DNA from: Sphagnum magellanicum
Lineage: Eukaryota > Streptophyta > Sphagnopsida > Sphagnales > Sphagnaceae
Length of the DNA: 64,000 nucleotides
Reading direction: 5' to 3'
Assembly (NCBI GenBank): GCA_021904315.1
Contig: CM038909.1
Coordinates: forward strand, 22,792,212 to 22,856,211
Part shown: positions 47,342-57,708 of the stretch, piece after piece
Position numbering within the stretch: position 1 is the stretch's first letter
Layout: every line of letters starts with the position of its first letter
Program-made: the position numbers and the translations under genes
The notes under the pieces: model-generated
Database searches by the model: none
Seen by the model: the letters and a program-made list of their open reading frames with translations, nothing else
What the model was told of the DNA's origin: nothing

Positions 47342-48880
47342 AGAAGAAGCTCATGTCCAGGAGTTCAAGGACGAGTTCCAACACTTTGCCGTGCCGGACG
47401 GATACATGGATTCTGAGATAGATTTCGAGGAGACTTTGGGATCCTTGATGGGTGATCAGGCCGCCGGAAGCAGCTTCAGCGGAGCAGAAGATCATGGGTT
47501 TGGTAAAATGGAGCTCACAGGGTTGAGCTTCTCATCTGAGATGGTGACTTTGGAGAGAAGAGGAGACGACAATTCAGAAAGGACAATGATTCTGGAAGCT
47601 GCAACAACAACAACAGAAGGAAGTGCAACAGCAGGAGGAGGAGCTGCAGCAGGCAGTCCCTTTGTGGGAGTCTTTGCTGTGAAAGTGAAGAATGAAAAGA
47701 GCCTTGCAGCAACAGACATGAGTGTGGAAAACAGATCAGAGAGAATCAAAGAGGAAGTCGTGGAGATGCTGCGATGCTCACTCAAAGGCCATAGCAAAGA
47801 GGAATTAGGCATTCCTTCACTCCAACTTAACTATGAAGATGTGTTGTCTGCTTGGTCTGATCAAAGCTTTTGGACACTAGAAGATGGCAATCACCTGCAA
47901 ACTGTCCCTGGCCATAATAGTACCCATTTCGATCATTCTGTATGTATTCTTTCTCAAAATTCTCTTATAGCTCTGATTTGAGAATTCCAATCCTCTCTCA
48001 AGAAAGCTCTGATTCTCTCTATCTTGGATATATGTGTATTCCAATTCTTTCCAATTCTTCTGAAAAAAGTTCTCTAGATCTTGTGTCTGTGCATTCTAAT
48101 TCTTTCCAATTCTTAGACTCAAGAAAGTTCTTGTCTATCTTGGATCTGTGCATTCCAATTCTTCTCAAGGACTATTGCCTCCATCTGTCTGTATGTTTGT
48201 CTGTGTATTTGTTGTGTTTATGGCGAGATTGCAACTCTAAACTTGTGTTTTGAAAATGGGTTTTGCAGGGAATCATGGAAATGTGCCTGGTTCCAGACAT
48301 GAGCAACTACTGTGGCAATAATAATACTCAAGGATTGCTCACTAGAAGTGATGGTAGTAGCCATCATGGTGGAGGAGAAAGAGAGGCGAGAGTATTGAGG
48401 TATAAGGAGAAGCGTCGCACTCGGCTTTTTTGTAAAACAGTCCGTTATGAGGTTCGCAAGCTGAATGCCGAGCGTCGACCCCGCATGAAGGTGAAAATAT
48501 CTTCTTCTACATAATAATAATATTACTCAGGCATATATACGACATTCTTCATATAACTGTTTTTGTGATGTTTTCTTTAGGATTCAAAAGCAGCTACAAA
48601 TTTCAAAGCTTGGGTTTGATCTTGAACTTTCTTTAAATCTTGTGTGTAATACTTCTTTACCTGGAATTAATCATGGAACAAATCTATGTTTTTGAGTTCC
48701 AAAACCCATCTTAAAAATGGACTACAAGAATGTCAGCAAACAAATCTGTTCATAGTGTGTTCACTGCATATCTCATTGTTGCACACCCATTTTGATCAAT
48801 TGTCTCATTGTTTGCTTTCTCCGTGGGTGCAACTTTTTTTGCAGGGTCGATTTGTGAGAAGGACACCAGGTTGTATATAA
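46836..48880 (+). CDS. CONSTANS-like B-box/CCT transcription regulator
   Basis: Three exons, 46836-47939, 48269-48490 and 48845-48880, GT-AG and in phase, give 453 aa. One B-box zinc finger lies at about residues 37-80 ([20 protein letters not shown], then [19 protein letters not shown]) with the usual Cys/Asp/His ligands. A CCT domain lies at about 406-449 ([36 protein letters not shown]) and is interrupted by the last intron. There is no second B-box, so it belongs with the single-B-box CONSTANS-like proteins (COL6/COL16-type in Arabidopsis), nuclear regulators linked to light, flowering time and chlorophyll control; the exact role here is unknown. Between the domains are a basic KRSKRTRRP stretch and a 14-Glu run (about 158-172) from (GAA)n. 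The start is the first in-frame ATG, after an open upstream frame with no ATG. Confidence 0.94.
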
Positions 48881-49738
48881 TGTTTCAATGGGGCAGGGAG
48901 GGTGGGGTAGCAAATATTACAACATACAAGATCCTCTTCAGGTTCTCACTCATCTAGTTACTGAAGACAAGCAACCCCACCCGAAACAGAAAAAAATACT
49001 ATAAAATAGAAGAAAAGATCAAGTAGCAGATCTTAAGAGTTGCTACTACAAAAGTGTACAGTTCCGAAGCTTCTTATTAACAAAGCAGCATTATGAAATT
49101 TGTAGACAAAACAAAATCTTCGAAGAAGACACAAAGTAATCAATCCATGCCAACAACAGCTTAGTTAGCATTTACCCAAAAAAAATCCCATTCTAGCATG
49201 GTCATCAACATGGTCACAACCTTGTTGAATATGCAAAATGATGATCACAACCATGGTCACAAAGTCATGTAAATTTGCTTTACTGATTCATAGACATCTT
49301 TGTACAAAAGATATGTGAAAGTTTGTACTTTTCAATCTCCATGAATTTGTACTTTACTACCCAATTTACCCAAAACTGGCTTTCGTTGTATGCATGTATG
49401 TCCTCCAGTCACCAAGTTCCTTTCTGTAGTTGAGAGTTTTCTTTCTGTTTTTGCAAAGTGTCTGTATGTAGTATGTACCTATTGGAGTGCATTTTGTTTG
49501 CTTGACAAAAGTCATACTGTATTCTACATATGTGAAGAAGGTATCATGGCTCACCATCCAAATCACCCACATCAAGTGTAGGTGTTGGATTTTTTTCCCC
49601 CTTTAGACTTCTGCATTTTTATTAGGTTTCCTGTGTTTGTAATTCTCCTGCATTCTTCACATCCACAAGCTTTGGTACAGGAAATTCTACACACCAGGAG
49701 CTGTGGATTTTTGCAGCTAGTTAGTTAATTTATGTAGC
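48881..49738. other. Convergent intergenic spacer
   Basis: Contains the 3' untranslated regions of the CONSTANS-like gene (rightward) and of the trihelix gene (leftward). Short ORFs only; no other gene or repeat noticed. Confidence 0.6.
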
Positions 49739-51376
49739 TCACACATTGCCTTGAGCAATGGTGTGCAGAGAGATGGCCATGCTTTCAAAGGAAAGGAGCA
49801 TCTTGTCTTGGTATTGTTGCTCAGCATTGTTCCTGGCCTGAAGCAAGTTCACTAGTGCATGCAGCTGCATCTCCAGGTTACCGATTGCAACTCCCTGAAT
49901 CCTGTGATGATGACTACTGCCATGTCCTCCTGCTGATCCATACTGATCTCGCCACTGCTGTGAACTTGGAGGAGCTTGCCAGCACTGCCAAGTCTCTTGC
50001 ATAACTTCAGGATGATGGCTTTGTTCACGCTTGTTCTGCTGAGGTACTGCATCATGGTTGTGCACTGAAAGCAGCACTTCCAGCTGCTCTTGGAAACTCA
50101 GTTCCAGAAGCTCTGGGGGAAGAAGATTGTCACCATTTAGCATTGAATGCTGCAGGTTGTGATCTGTCATCATTGTTGCAAGGTGCTGATGATGCTGAGG
50201 CTGCTGCATGTTGTTGTTATCAGTCGGCTGCAGCAAAGGCAAGTGAGAGTTTATAGATTGCAGTACTACAGGAAAGTTTGTAGTGCTTGAGTTCAAGGTT
50301 TGATGAGTAGTGGGCTTGTCAGTGGCTGGCTGTAGTGGCAGAGGTGTTACATGAGGAACTTCTGAGTGTGAAAGCTGCGAGCTGAGATGAATGTGTGCAG
50401 GCTGAGGGAGTAGATCCATTTCAAGCTTGTATGGAAATGGAGCAGAATCAAAGGAGGGTGAATTGGTCTTCTCTTTTTGAACCTGATGAGCTGCAGGGGT
50501 ACCACTACTACTCTGAATAGAGGCCTTGGTTTTAGAACCCAGATCTGTAAGTTCACTTGTTGGGACAGCAGATGATGACTTTGCACTCTCAGCCACAGGA
50601 GTTGAACTTTTCTTCTGTTGTGGGATGGTTTTAACAATATTGGGAGCTTGAGATATTACTTGAGGAGCTTGACAAGCTTTGACAAAAGTGGTGTGGTTAG
50701 CATTGTAAGGAACAGTGCGGTTGCCTCTCCTCAGCTCTGTAGCTCTTTGTTTGCGAAGTTCACGTGCCTGGAGCTTGAAACCATCTAGTGGGTCTTGAGA
50801 AGGGACAACTGTCTGGTGAGCAATCAGAGATGACCAACAGCTGTTTCCTTCCAGGTTTTTAGGCTCTTTAGCTTCTTCTAGTACGACCTGAGGTTGAGCT
50901 ACTAGCATGGCTTCTGGAAGTGCAGCATGTCTTGTATTGTTTAGCCCTAAAATTGGAGCAGTTGATTGTGTGATGACTTTCTTTTCGACACAGCCTCGTG
51001 AAAATCTCTTGATCAAATCAAAAATCTCTTTGTCAATTCCCTCACCCAGAGGAAGCTGAGGCCATTTATTTGCACGGTGCTCGTACCTCTCAGCTCTTGT
51101 AAGCTCCCAATAGTTGGGACCATGATTCCCAGCTTCTTCAATGTTGAAGGAGAAGATTTGAACTTCATACTGTTCCAGGCGATACCATCTCTTGTTGCAG
51201 CTTTTGAAACTTCGATGGTAGCCTCTATCTCGAAGCTTCTTTGCAACTTTGTCCCAGTGTGAGTCACTCACAGCACGGGAATTGGATCCTTGTGGTATTG
51301 GCCTCTCGTGCTGCTTCAGTTCTATGTGTGCCTCCACAAGTGCTCTTGTCTCTTCTAATGTCCACTCCCTTGCCAT
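49739..51376 (-). CDS. Trihelix (SANT/Myb-like) transcription factor
   Basis: Intronless ORF of 545 aa from ATG at 51,376 to the stop at 49,739. Residues about 3-80 form a trihelix Myb/SANT-like DNA-binding domain: WTLEET in helix 1, a SDSHWDKVAKKLRDRGYHRS segment, then CNKRWYRLEQYEVQIFSFN. A conserved YWELTRAERYEHRANKWPQL segment follows. The middle is Ser/Thr/Gln/Pro-rich low-complexity sequence typical of activation regions. Residues about 495-540 (LEMQLHALVNLLQARNNAEQ onward) look like a C-terminal coiled coil for dimerisation. Proteins of this class bind GT-type promoter elements in the nucleus; no specific target can be inferred. The ATG sits directly before the domain, as usual. It converges with the CONSTANS-like gene. 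The subfamily within the trihelix group was not resolved. Confidence 0.85.
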   Translation of the reverse strand: MAREWTLEETRALVEAHIELKQHERPIPQGSNSRAVSDSHWDKVAKKLRDRGYHRSFKSCNKRWYRLEQYEVQIFSFNIEEAGNHGPNYWELTRAERYEHRANKWPQLPLGEGIDKEIFDLIKRFSRGCVEKKVITQSTAPILGLNNTRHAALPEAMLVAQPQVVLEEAKEPKNLEGNSCWSSLIAHQTVVPSQDPLDGFKLQARELRKQRATELRRGNRTVPYNANHTTFVKACQAPQVISQAPNIVKTIPQQKKSSTPVAESAKSSSAVPTSELTDLGSKTKASIQSSSGTPAAHQVQKEKTNSPSFDSAPFPYKLEMDLLPQPAHIHLSSQLSHSEVPHVTPLPLQPATDKPTTHQTLNSSTTNFPVVLQSINSHLPLLQPTDNNNMQQPQHHQHLATMMTDHNLQHSMLNGDNLLPPELLELSFQEQLEVLLSVHNHDAVPQQNKREQSHHPEVMQETWQCWQAPPSSQQWRDQYGSAGGHGSSHHHRIQGVAIGNLEMQLHALVNLLQARNNAEQQYQDKMLLSFESMAISLHTIAQGNV

Positions 51377-53368
51377 AGCTACACACCTGCAGTACTCACT
51401 CCATCAAATCTCTTGCCTCTCTTACCAACTACTCCATATTATTTACTTGCTACTGGTTCCAACTCTCTTGATGTATACAACTTCCTTCACTACGACCTGA
51501 ATCCTTGAACCCTAACTGCTACACAATACAGCTGTCATTGAGAGCTAGCTTGGGTTTTTGCATGACATGGTTACCTATGTCAGAGGTGATAGAGAGGAGA
51601 AAGTCTTAACTTGTATCTCAAATGTCAAGCACTTGCATGCAGTTCCAAGCAGGCTGGAAGTTCTTGGAGCATCCTGCAAGAACACAAAAAAAAGTTTGGA
51701 AGATCTGCTCATAGTGTGGAGGTTTTTGCTTACAGTATGTAAGGTTCTTTATACCTATTTCAAACAATGACTCGAAAGTCTAGAGATGTTGCAATGCAAT
51801 AAATTAAACAGAAGATTGACCAGAAGAATCTCTACCCAGCTGCAGATTCTATGACCTTGATTTCTTTATGAAAAAACCAGGTGAGATTCTTGATTGTTAT
51901 GCTATCCAGATATGCTAATAATCCTTCAACAATTTTGTACTTGCTTACAGCTTCAGAGATCTCTCTGACACATACCTATCTCTCTCTGACATGAACCCAA
52001 CTCTTTCTGACAAGCACCATTAAATCTTTCAATATGCAGCTCTGAATTTCCTGTGCAGCACTGAAAGCCTGAAGCTCAGCAAAACGATGAAATGGTTCTC
52101 TAAACCCTACTTCTACAGGGTTCTTTGACAGGATTCAAAACCTTTCTTTCCTCCCTCCTTCATGAATAGCAAGCTCCTAGCAAGAAATTCCAAAGGCTGT
52201 CAAACAGACTCAGACCCAAAACCTTGAAAAAACCCATCAGCAAAAAACACACTGTTACTACTGTCCTCCGGATGCCTTTGTATGGTGGCAAAACCCCAGA
52301 AGGAAGAAACATTGGGTCTGTAGAACATGAATCCTCAAAAACAACTAGAAATTCCAAAAACTGTCAAACAGAGTGAGACACCCAAAAGCTTGAAGAACCC
52401 ATCAGCAAAAAACACACCACTGTTGTCCTCCAGATGCCTTCTTATGGGTGGTGAAATCCTAGAAGGAAGAAACATTGAGTTTGTAGAGTATGAATCCTGG
52501 AAAACAACTTTCAATCTACATTGGGATCTCAACAAGCATGAAGCCTTAACCTGCTTTTCCAGGACTCAAATTTTGCTGATGGATGATTTCTAGGGTTTGG
52601 AGGTCAACCAAGCTGAAAGGTTTTTCATGGAGAGTGATTGCTGGGGAAGAAGAGGAGTTTAGAAAAGCCCTACCCAATTGAAGACAGGACCTTGTGATGG
52701 TGGAATGAGCAAGGATCTTCCTTCCAGCTCTGCTACAAGCTGGAAGAAAAGATGGTGCTGCACACGAGCCCCCACCTGCTACACCCAATTTCTCTAAACC
52801 TCTTACTGATCCTTATACTCTTGCAGCAAACCCAAACAAACCCAAAGGACGTCAAATCCCTTTACCTTACCGATGTGATGCTCCAACAGACGCAACTGTG
52901 ACGATTCAGGGAACTTTGCATCACACCTCTTGACCCAATGTGATGACAATCCAAATCAACACACTCACCACTCCACCCATGAGAGCTTGAATTGTGCAAG
53001 CTCACTCCACGGTCCATCCTCATTCCTTCCTTCCCAGCAGCTCCTCCTGCTGCTTCTGCTACTAATTCAGCAGCTGCCCTGCAAAATTCTTGAGCTCAAG
53101 ATTTTCCAGAAGTTCTTCTAGGATTGATGCACTATCCTTTCACTACTGGAAGCTGCTGGACTCAACTCTTACAAGACTTGCATTGCTTTAAAATTTCTTA
53201 CCAAATTCTCCATGGATTTTGAGGGACTGCAAATCTTCTCTTTTGCCAGATTTGGAGGGAAAAATATTTCTGAAATCGCCATATTTAGACAATAGGTTCC
53301 AGCAAGTCATCAACATATAATAAAAGTCTTAAAATTTTCTACTTTCCTCCCTGACCCATATACCCAAA
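51377..53368. other. Probable long 5' region of trihelix gene
   Basis: No coding gene. The region is moderately GC-rich with pyrimidine-rich stretches (read on the minus strand, GA-rich), fitting promoter, leader and possibly a leader intron of the minus-strand trihelix gene. It contains a 164-bp tandem duplication (52,184-52,511). Confidence 0.45.
52184..52511. repeat. 164-bp tandem duplication
   Basis: GAAATTCCAAA starts copies at 52,184 and 52,348. Both continue with CTGTCAAACAGA, CCCATCAGCAAAAAACACAC, TGTCCTCC and GAAGGAAGAAACATT. Small indels separate the copies. Confidence 0.85.
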
Positions 53369-53640
53369 TTTGGCTAATTCCTCTTGTGGATGATTGCCAA
53401 AAGTGGCTTACTTAAAATTTGGCTAATTCCTCTTGTGGATGATTGCCAAAAGTGGCTTACTTAAAATTTGGCTAATTCCTCTTGTGGATGATTGCCAAAT
53501 TTGGCTCACCTAAAATTTGGCTAATTCCTCTTGTGGATGATTGCCAAGTGTGACTCACCTAAATTTGGCTAATTTCTCTTGTGGATACTTGCCAAGTGTG
53601 GCATAACTAAATTTGGCTAATTCCTCTTGTGGATGATTTT
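53369..53640. repeat. Six-copy 48-49-bp minisatellite
   Basis: Units starting TTTGGCTAATTCCTCTTGTG begin at 53,369, 53,418, 53,467, 53,516, 53,564 and 53,612 (the last partial). The first three are almost identical and later ones drift. Diverged relatives (ATTTGGCTAAATCTTCTTAG) occur singly near 54,332 and 54,627. Confidence 0.92.
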
Positions 53641-54788
53641 TTAAAAAAAAAATTACAATATTTTCCTGTGATACCCAGCAGGAGCCCATACTCTTGTAGG
53701 GTATGTGGAGGCCACCTTTATTAAAATTTGGGCTCCACTTTGCTTCACACTACCAGTGACAATAATTAAATTATTATTATTTTTTGACATAATAATTTTT
53801 TTCATCAATTTTTTCTTTTCAAAAAATTAAAATTTATAAAATTTATAAAATTATTATTATATATATATATATATATATATAATTTTGTTTCATTAAAAAT
53901 ATTGTTTTACATTCTTGATTTGGTAGAAAAAAAATGCTAATAAAAGTCTGATTCATTAAATAAGTTCACAACAAGATACAAAACACACCAAAACATTGAA
54001 AAAGTGCAAAACAAACCAAAAAAAATCAAATTAAATTAAATTAAAATTTGATCTATGATGAATTATAATCCAGAATGACTCTAAAATTGTCGTAGTGATG
54101 ATCACCAAAATACCCATCTTACATAAACCAGTTCCAATGAAACATTGTCATTGGAATTTGTGCCTCAACAAAGGACTGGTTGCAAGGTTACTTTCTGCAT
54201 GAGGGTTTAGGGTTTAGGGTTTAAACCCTAAACCCTAAACCCTTGTCTCCTGTCAAAACAAAATTGCAGCCATCCATTGATACAAAGGAAGATTAAAACT
54301 TTTATGCTTTCATATCTGGTTTATATCTAGATTTGGCTAAATCTTCTTAGCGACGATTGTCAATTTTGGCTACATTGATTGCCACTTTAGATTACATTAA
54401 AATAAAAATTTCTTTTAAAGAAACCACAAGCTTCCTACCCCATGTTGCTTGCGGTGTTACACTCACACCTATTTAGTGTCAAAATTTTGATAGTAAAAAA
54501 TTAACCCGATTTTCTATACGTATTTGGTTTTCAATGTGGTAGCCATTAAAACATTTTTTATAAAAAAAAGTTGGTTGTATTAAAAATTTGTACATCTTCA
54601 ATTCATATCTGGCTAATAGCTATAAAATTTGGCTAAATCTAGCTATTTATGATAGCCATTATTTCTACATCTTCCACTTGGATAGAAAGATCCACTTGGG
54701 TGGGGGAGAAAAAAGGATTCATTAATATTTTTTTTTCTAACAAAATAATTGGCCCCACAAAAAGAAATAAAACAAGCACTGTTGCATT
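53641..54788. other. AT-rich spacer with telomeric palindrome
   Basis: No gene. Holds an (AT)n run at about 53,858-53,882 and the telomeric palindrome at 54,203-54,242. The rest is low-complexity AT-rich sequence. Confidence 0.6.
54203..54242. repeat. Perfect 40-bp telomeric palindrome
   Basis: Twenty bases of GGGTTTA repeats (ending GGGTTT) are followed immediately by their exact reverse complement (AAACCC, then TAAACCC repeats). There is no spacer and no mismatch. The unit is the Arabidopsis-type plant telomere repeat. Confidence 0.95.
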
Positions 54789-54955
54789 GAACTGGTAGCA
54801 CCTATTTAGTCTCTTCCTGAACTGGTGGGTGTTGCCATGGAACTGGTAGCACCTATTTAGTCTCTTCCTGAACTGGTGGGTGTTGCCATTGAACTGGTAG
54901 CACCTATTTAGTCTCTTCCTGAACTGGTGGGTGTTGCCATTGAACTGGTGGGGTT
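54789..54955. repeat. Three-copy 51-bp tandem repeat
   Basis: GAACTGGTAGCACCTATTTA begins units at 54,789, 54,840 and 54,891, with a truncated fourth start (GAACTGGTGG) at 54,942. Copies are nearly identical. Because 51 is a multiple of three, the minus strand reads a repeated 17-residue peptide, but with no ATG. Confidence 0.92.
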
Positions 54956-55118
54956 GCACCTTTGTAGTTGCTGTCTTCCTGGGACTGGCTCACAAGCCAG
55001 CAGCACCCATCAAGTTGGGAATTGTCGGTAAAATCTCATCACAACGACACCCACAACCATATATGCTTCCATCTTTGCTTGCTTGTGTTTTTGAGAGAGA
55101 AAGAGAGAGAGAAGAAAT

Positions 55119-55158
<40 letters not shown>

Positions 55159-57119
55159 GTATTTATGTGTTGATGTGAGAATTGTATTTGTGAGAGAATA
55201 TTGAGTTTGCCACAGAGAGAATTATATGCAAGAGAGAGAGACAATTGTTAGAGAATTGTGAGAATTGTTGTACATGTGTATGTGTGTGTATGTGTCTCTC
55301 TCTGTGCCATGGTTTTGTCTTTGTGGGTTGTAGTAGTGTTTCATGGAGGTGGGGTTTGTACCCGTGGTAGTCAGTTTGATGATTGATTTTCTGGTTATCA
55401 CAAGCTGGGTGGAGCTGGGACAAAGCTATGAATTTCTACTCCATTAGTGACTGTCATTGGGAAATTGTTGCAGCTGCAACAGAAAGAAACCATGAGTTAG
55501 AACAGCAGCTTTTATCAAAAGCTTGGGCCTGCAACTAAAAGGCTGTGGTCAACTGTTGCCTTCAATAGGAGGCAGATGAGCCTCATGTACAGGTAAGTAC
55601 AAACTGTGCATCCCATTCAACTCCAAATTCTGTGATTGACAAGAAGAAGAAGAAGAAGAAGAGAGACTCTGTTGTTGTCATCATCTAGACATTTTTTGTT
55701 GCCACAGGTGCCAATTCAGCTAATCTCAAAAGTTGGTAATAAAAATCGCAGTTTTGAGGCAAATTTTGCTACTACTGGGCCCATCACGTTTGCTGTGATG
55801 TCCAAGGTCAGAGACACATTGATCCTGAAAATCCATTGCAGAAAACATTTTACTTGGTATCATTCCATTCCATTACCTGGAAAATATTATAGAGATCCAG
55901 AGGAGCCAGATGCTCTTCATGTTTTTTTGGGCAATTTTGTACTTTTGGCTTTGCAGGCATGTGAGCTCTAGCCACTGCAGTGCACATCTTTCAAGTGCTG
56001 AGCCAATCAACAAGTCCGGGCTCTGACCCACAGTGCTCAGAAGTCACCTTTGTTGAATTTGTTTTTGATGTGGGGAGTGCTTTGCTTGTGGGCTGCAATT
56101 TACTGCACTTTTTTTCTGTCTAAGTGATTCTTCCAAGATCCTCCAGTGGGTTGGTTGCAACAAGGTTGAGTGGAGAGAGAGAGAGAGAGAGAGAGAGACT
56201 GGTGGGGTTGATGTCACAAACCAAAAACAACAATTCTTTTGAGACAATAATCTAGACTGTCTTCTAATTGAAATGGTGAATGTAACATGTGACGGTGTGC
56301 ATGGTGACAGAGTACAACAGATTCACATGCAAAGCTATCACTCAGGAATTTTCGGATTTGAGAGGGGGATTGGTGGTCCTTTGAGGGGCAAGCCTGACTT
56401 CCATGCCACATGGGCATGATGATGTGAAGCTGGAGAGGGATTTGGGACATCTTTCTATGAGCTTTTTCTCTCCATGTGAAAGTTGACAGAAAGATGTTTC
56501 AAATCCCTCTCCAGAGCTGTTGCAGTTTGGTGATGTTCTTCCATGAATCCATGATGCAGTTTGTAGAGTGTGTGTGCTCTTTTGCATTGTTTCTCACAGG
56601 TCGCACAGACTTAGGGTCTCTTTCCATTAGGCTGTTGTGATCACAGTACCCTAATGGAAAGCCACTAACATAGGGGCTTGTTTCTTGCTGCAGGGACAAT
56701 CACTTTCCATTGGAGAGCTGCAATTATGGAGAAAATGTGTAATTAATCAAGTTAAGAACTCTGGGAACACATGTTTTCGTGACAAAAGGACAAATGCCAT
56801 TGTATTGCAAGTCACAGTTTGATTCATATCTCTTGCAACTCTTGCAATTGGTCAATACTTGATTTATAGAGTTGTGAGATGGTTGTAAGCACAACTACAT
56901 GAAAAAACATAGTCAAAAGCTGCTACGATCACAAAATTTGTGATAACAATAGTCTATTGGAGAGATGTCCTTAGCTACAAGACTGTAGTTGGGAAAAAAA
57001 ATGATGGGTGTGATGGTATGTGATATGACATTGTGCAAGGCTTTCTGATGTAAAGAAAGTGTGACTTCTTTCCATGCAAAATGCATAGTGACAATTTTTT
57101 TGGGTACAATGTCTTGTTG
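54956..57119. other. Spacer with (GA)n tracts, possible relic exons
   Basis: (GA)n tracts at about 55,095-55,155 and 56,176-56,199. Two exon-like pieces lie at about 55,514-55,591 (frame with FYQKLGPATKRLW, ending at an AG|GTAAGT donor) and 55,709-55,807 (VPIQLISKVGNKNRSFEANF onward, between CAG and AAG|GTCAG). Their phases do not join cleanly and I do not recognise the protein. A 12-base inverted repeat is at 56,620-56,661. No supportable complete gene. Confidence 0.4.
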
Positions 57120-57239
57120 GTCATGGCAGGGTCATTGCATGTGGACAAGCTTAAATTGGTGCAAGCACTCTACACAGGAGGAAATATTGCAACTGCAATA
57201 GGCAATGGGACAAATGACACCACCTCTTTGTTGCACCAG
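57120..57239 (+). pseudogene. Ca2+-ATPase (ACA-type) exon fragment
   Basis: Forty codons match one exon of plant plasma-membrane/tonoplast-type P2B calcium ATPases: DKLKLVQAL corresponds to DKLLLVQAL, and AIGNGTNDTTSLLHQ to the phosphorylation-domain hinge VTGDGTNDAPALHE. The exon ends at a usable CAG|GT donor, where I recall the family's intron. The invariant first Asp of TGDGTND is Asn here, and Ala-Pro is Thr-Thr, so the ion pump would not work. No neighbouring exons were found within several kilobases, so it is an isolated decayed fragment. The homology call rests on one short exon. Confidence 0.65.
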
Positions 57240-57708
57240 GTTTATTCTATCTCTTGCTTGCAGTTTAGTACCATATTAATGGCAATTTTGAAGATGCTAC
57301 AATTGAATGTGATGCCATTATAGGTACTCATCAAACCATGACTTTCAGAGATTCTCATGGGACTAAACATATTTTGATTTGTTGATCCATGTTTTGCAGC
57401 TTGATTTTATAAATGTGAAGACATTATTATGATTATTTAATCACTACTTGACACCCAACTCCTGAGTACACTGATGTGTGAAGTAACAGACCATAGCTCA
57501 GGATTTCCAATCACTTCTTGAGCTCATATGGTTGTATTTTTTTTTGCCAGACTTGTAGGAGTAACTCTAACTGCAAGAATCTTAGAAAGTCCATTTTGAA
57601 GGATTCAACTGCTCTGAAGAGGCGTCTTTGAAAATCTTCAATCCTGAGAAACTAGTGGATCCTGAAAAAGTCCAAAACTAGAGATCATCAGTATAATATA
57701 CTAGATCA
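57240..57708. other. Short spacer before CAD pseudogene
   Basis: Nothing recognisable; no further ATPase exon was seen here. Confidence 0.5.

Noticed and set aside
54639-54959. Minus-strand 106-codon ORF with a repeated QFNGNTHQFRKRLNRCY peptide as a gene
   Set aside because: It has no ATG, its length comes from a 51-bp minisatellite, and the remainder is low-complexity sequence.
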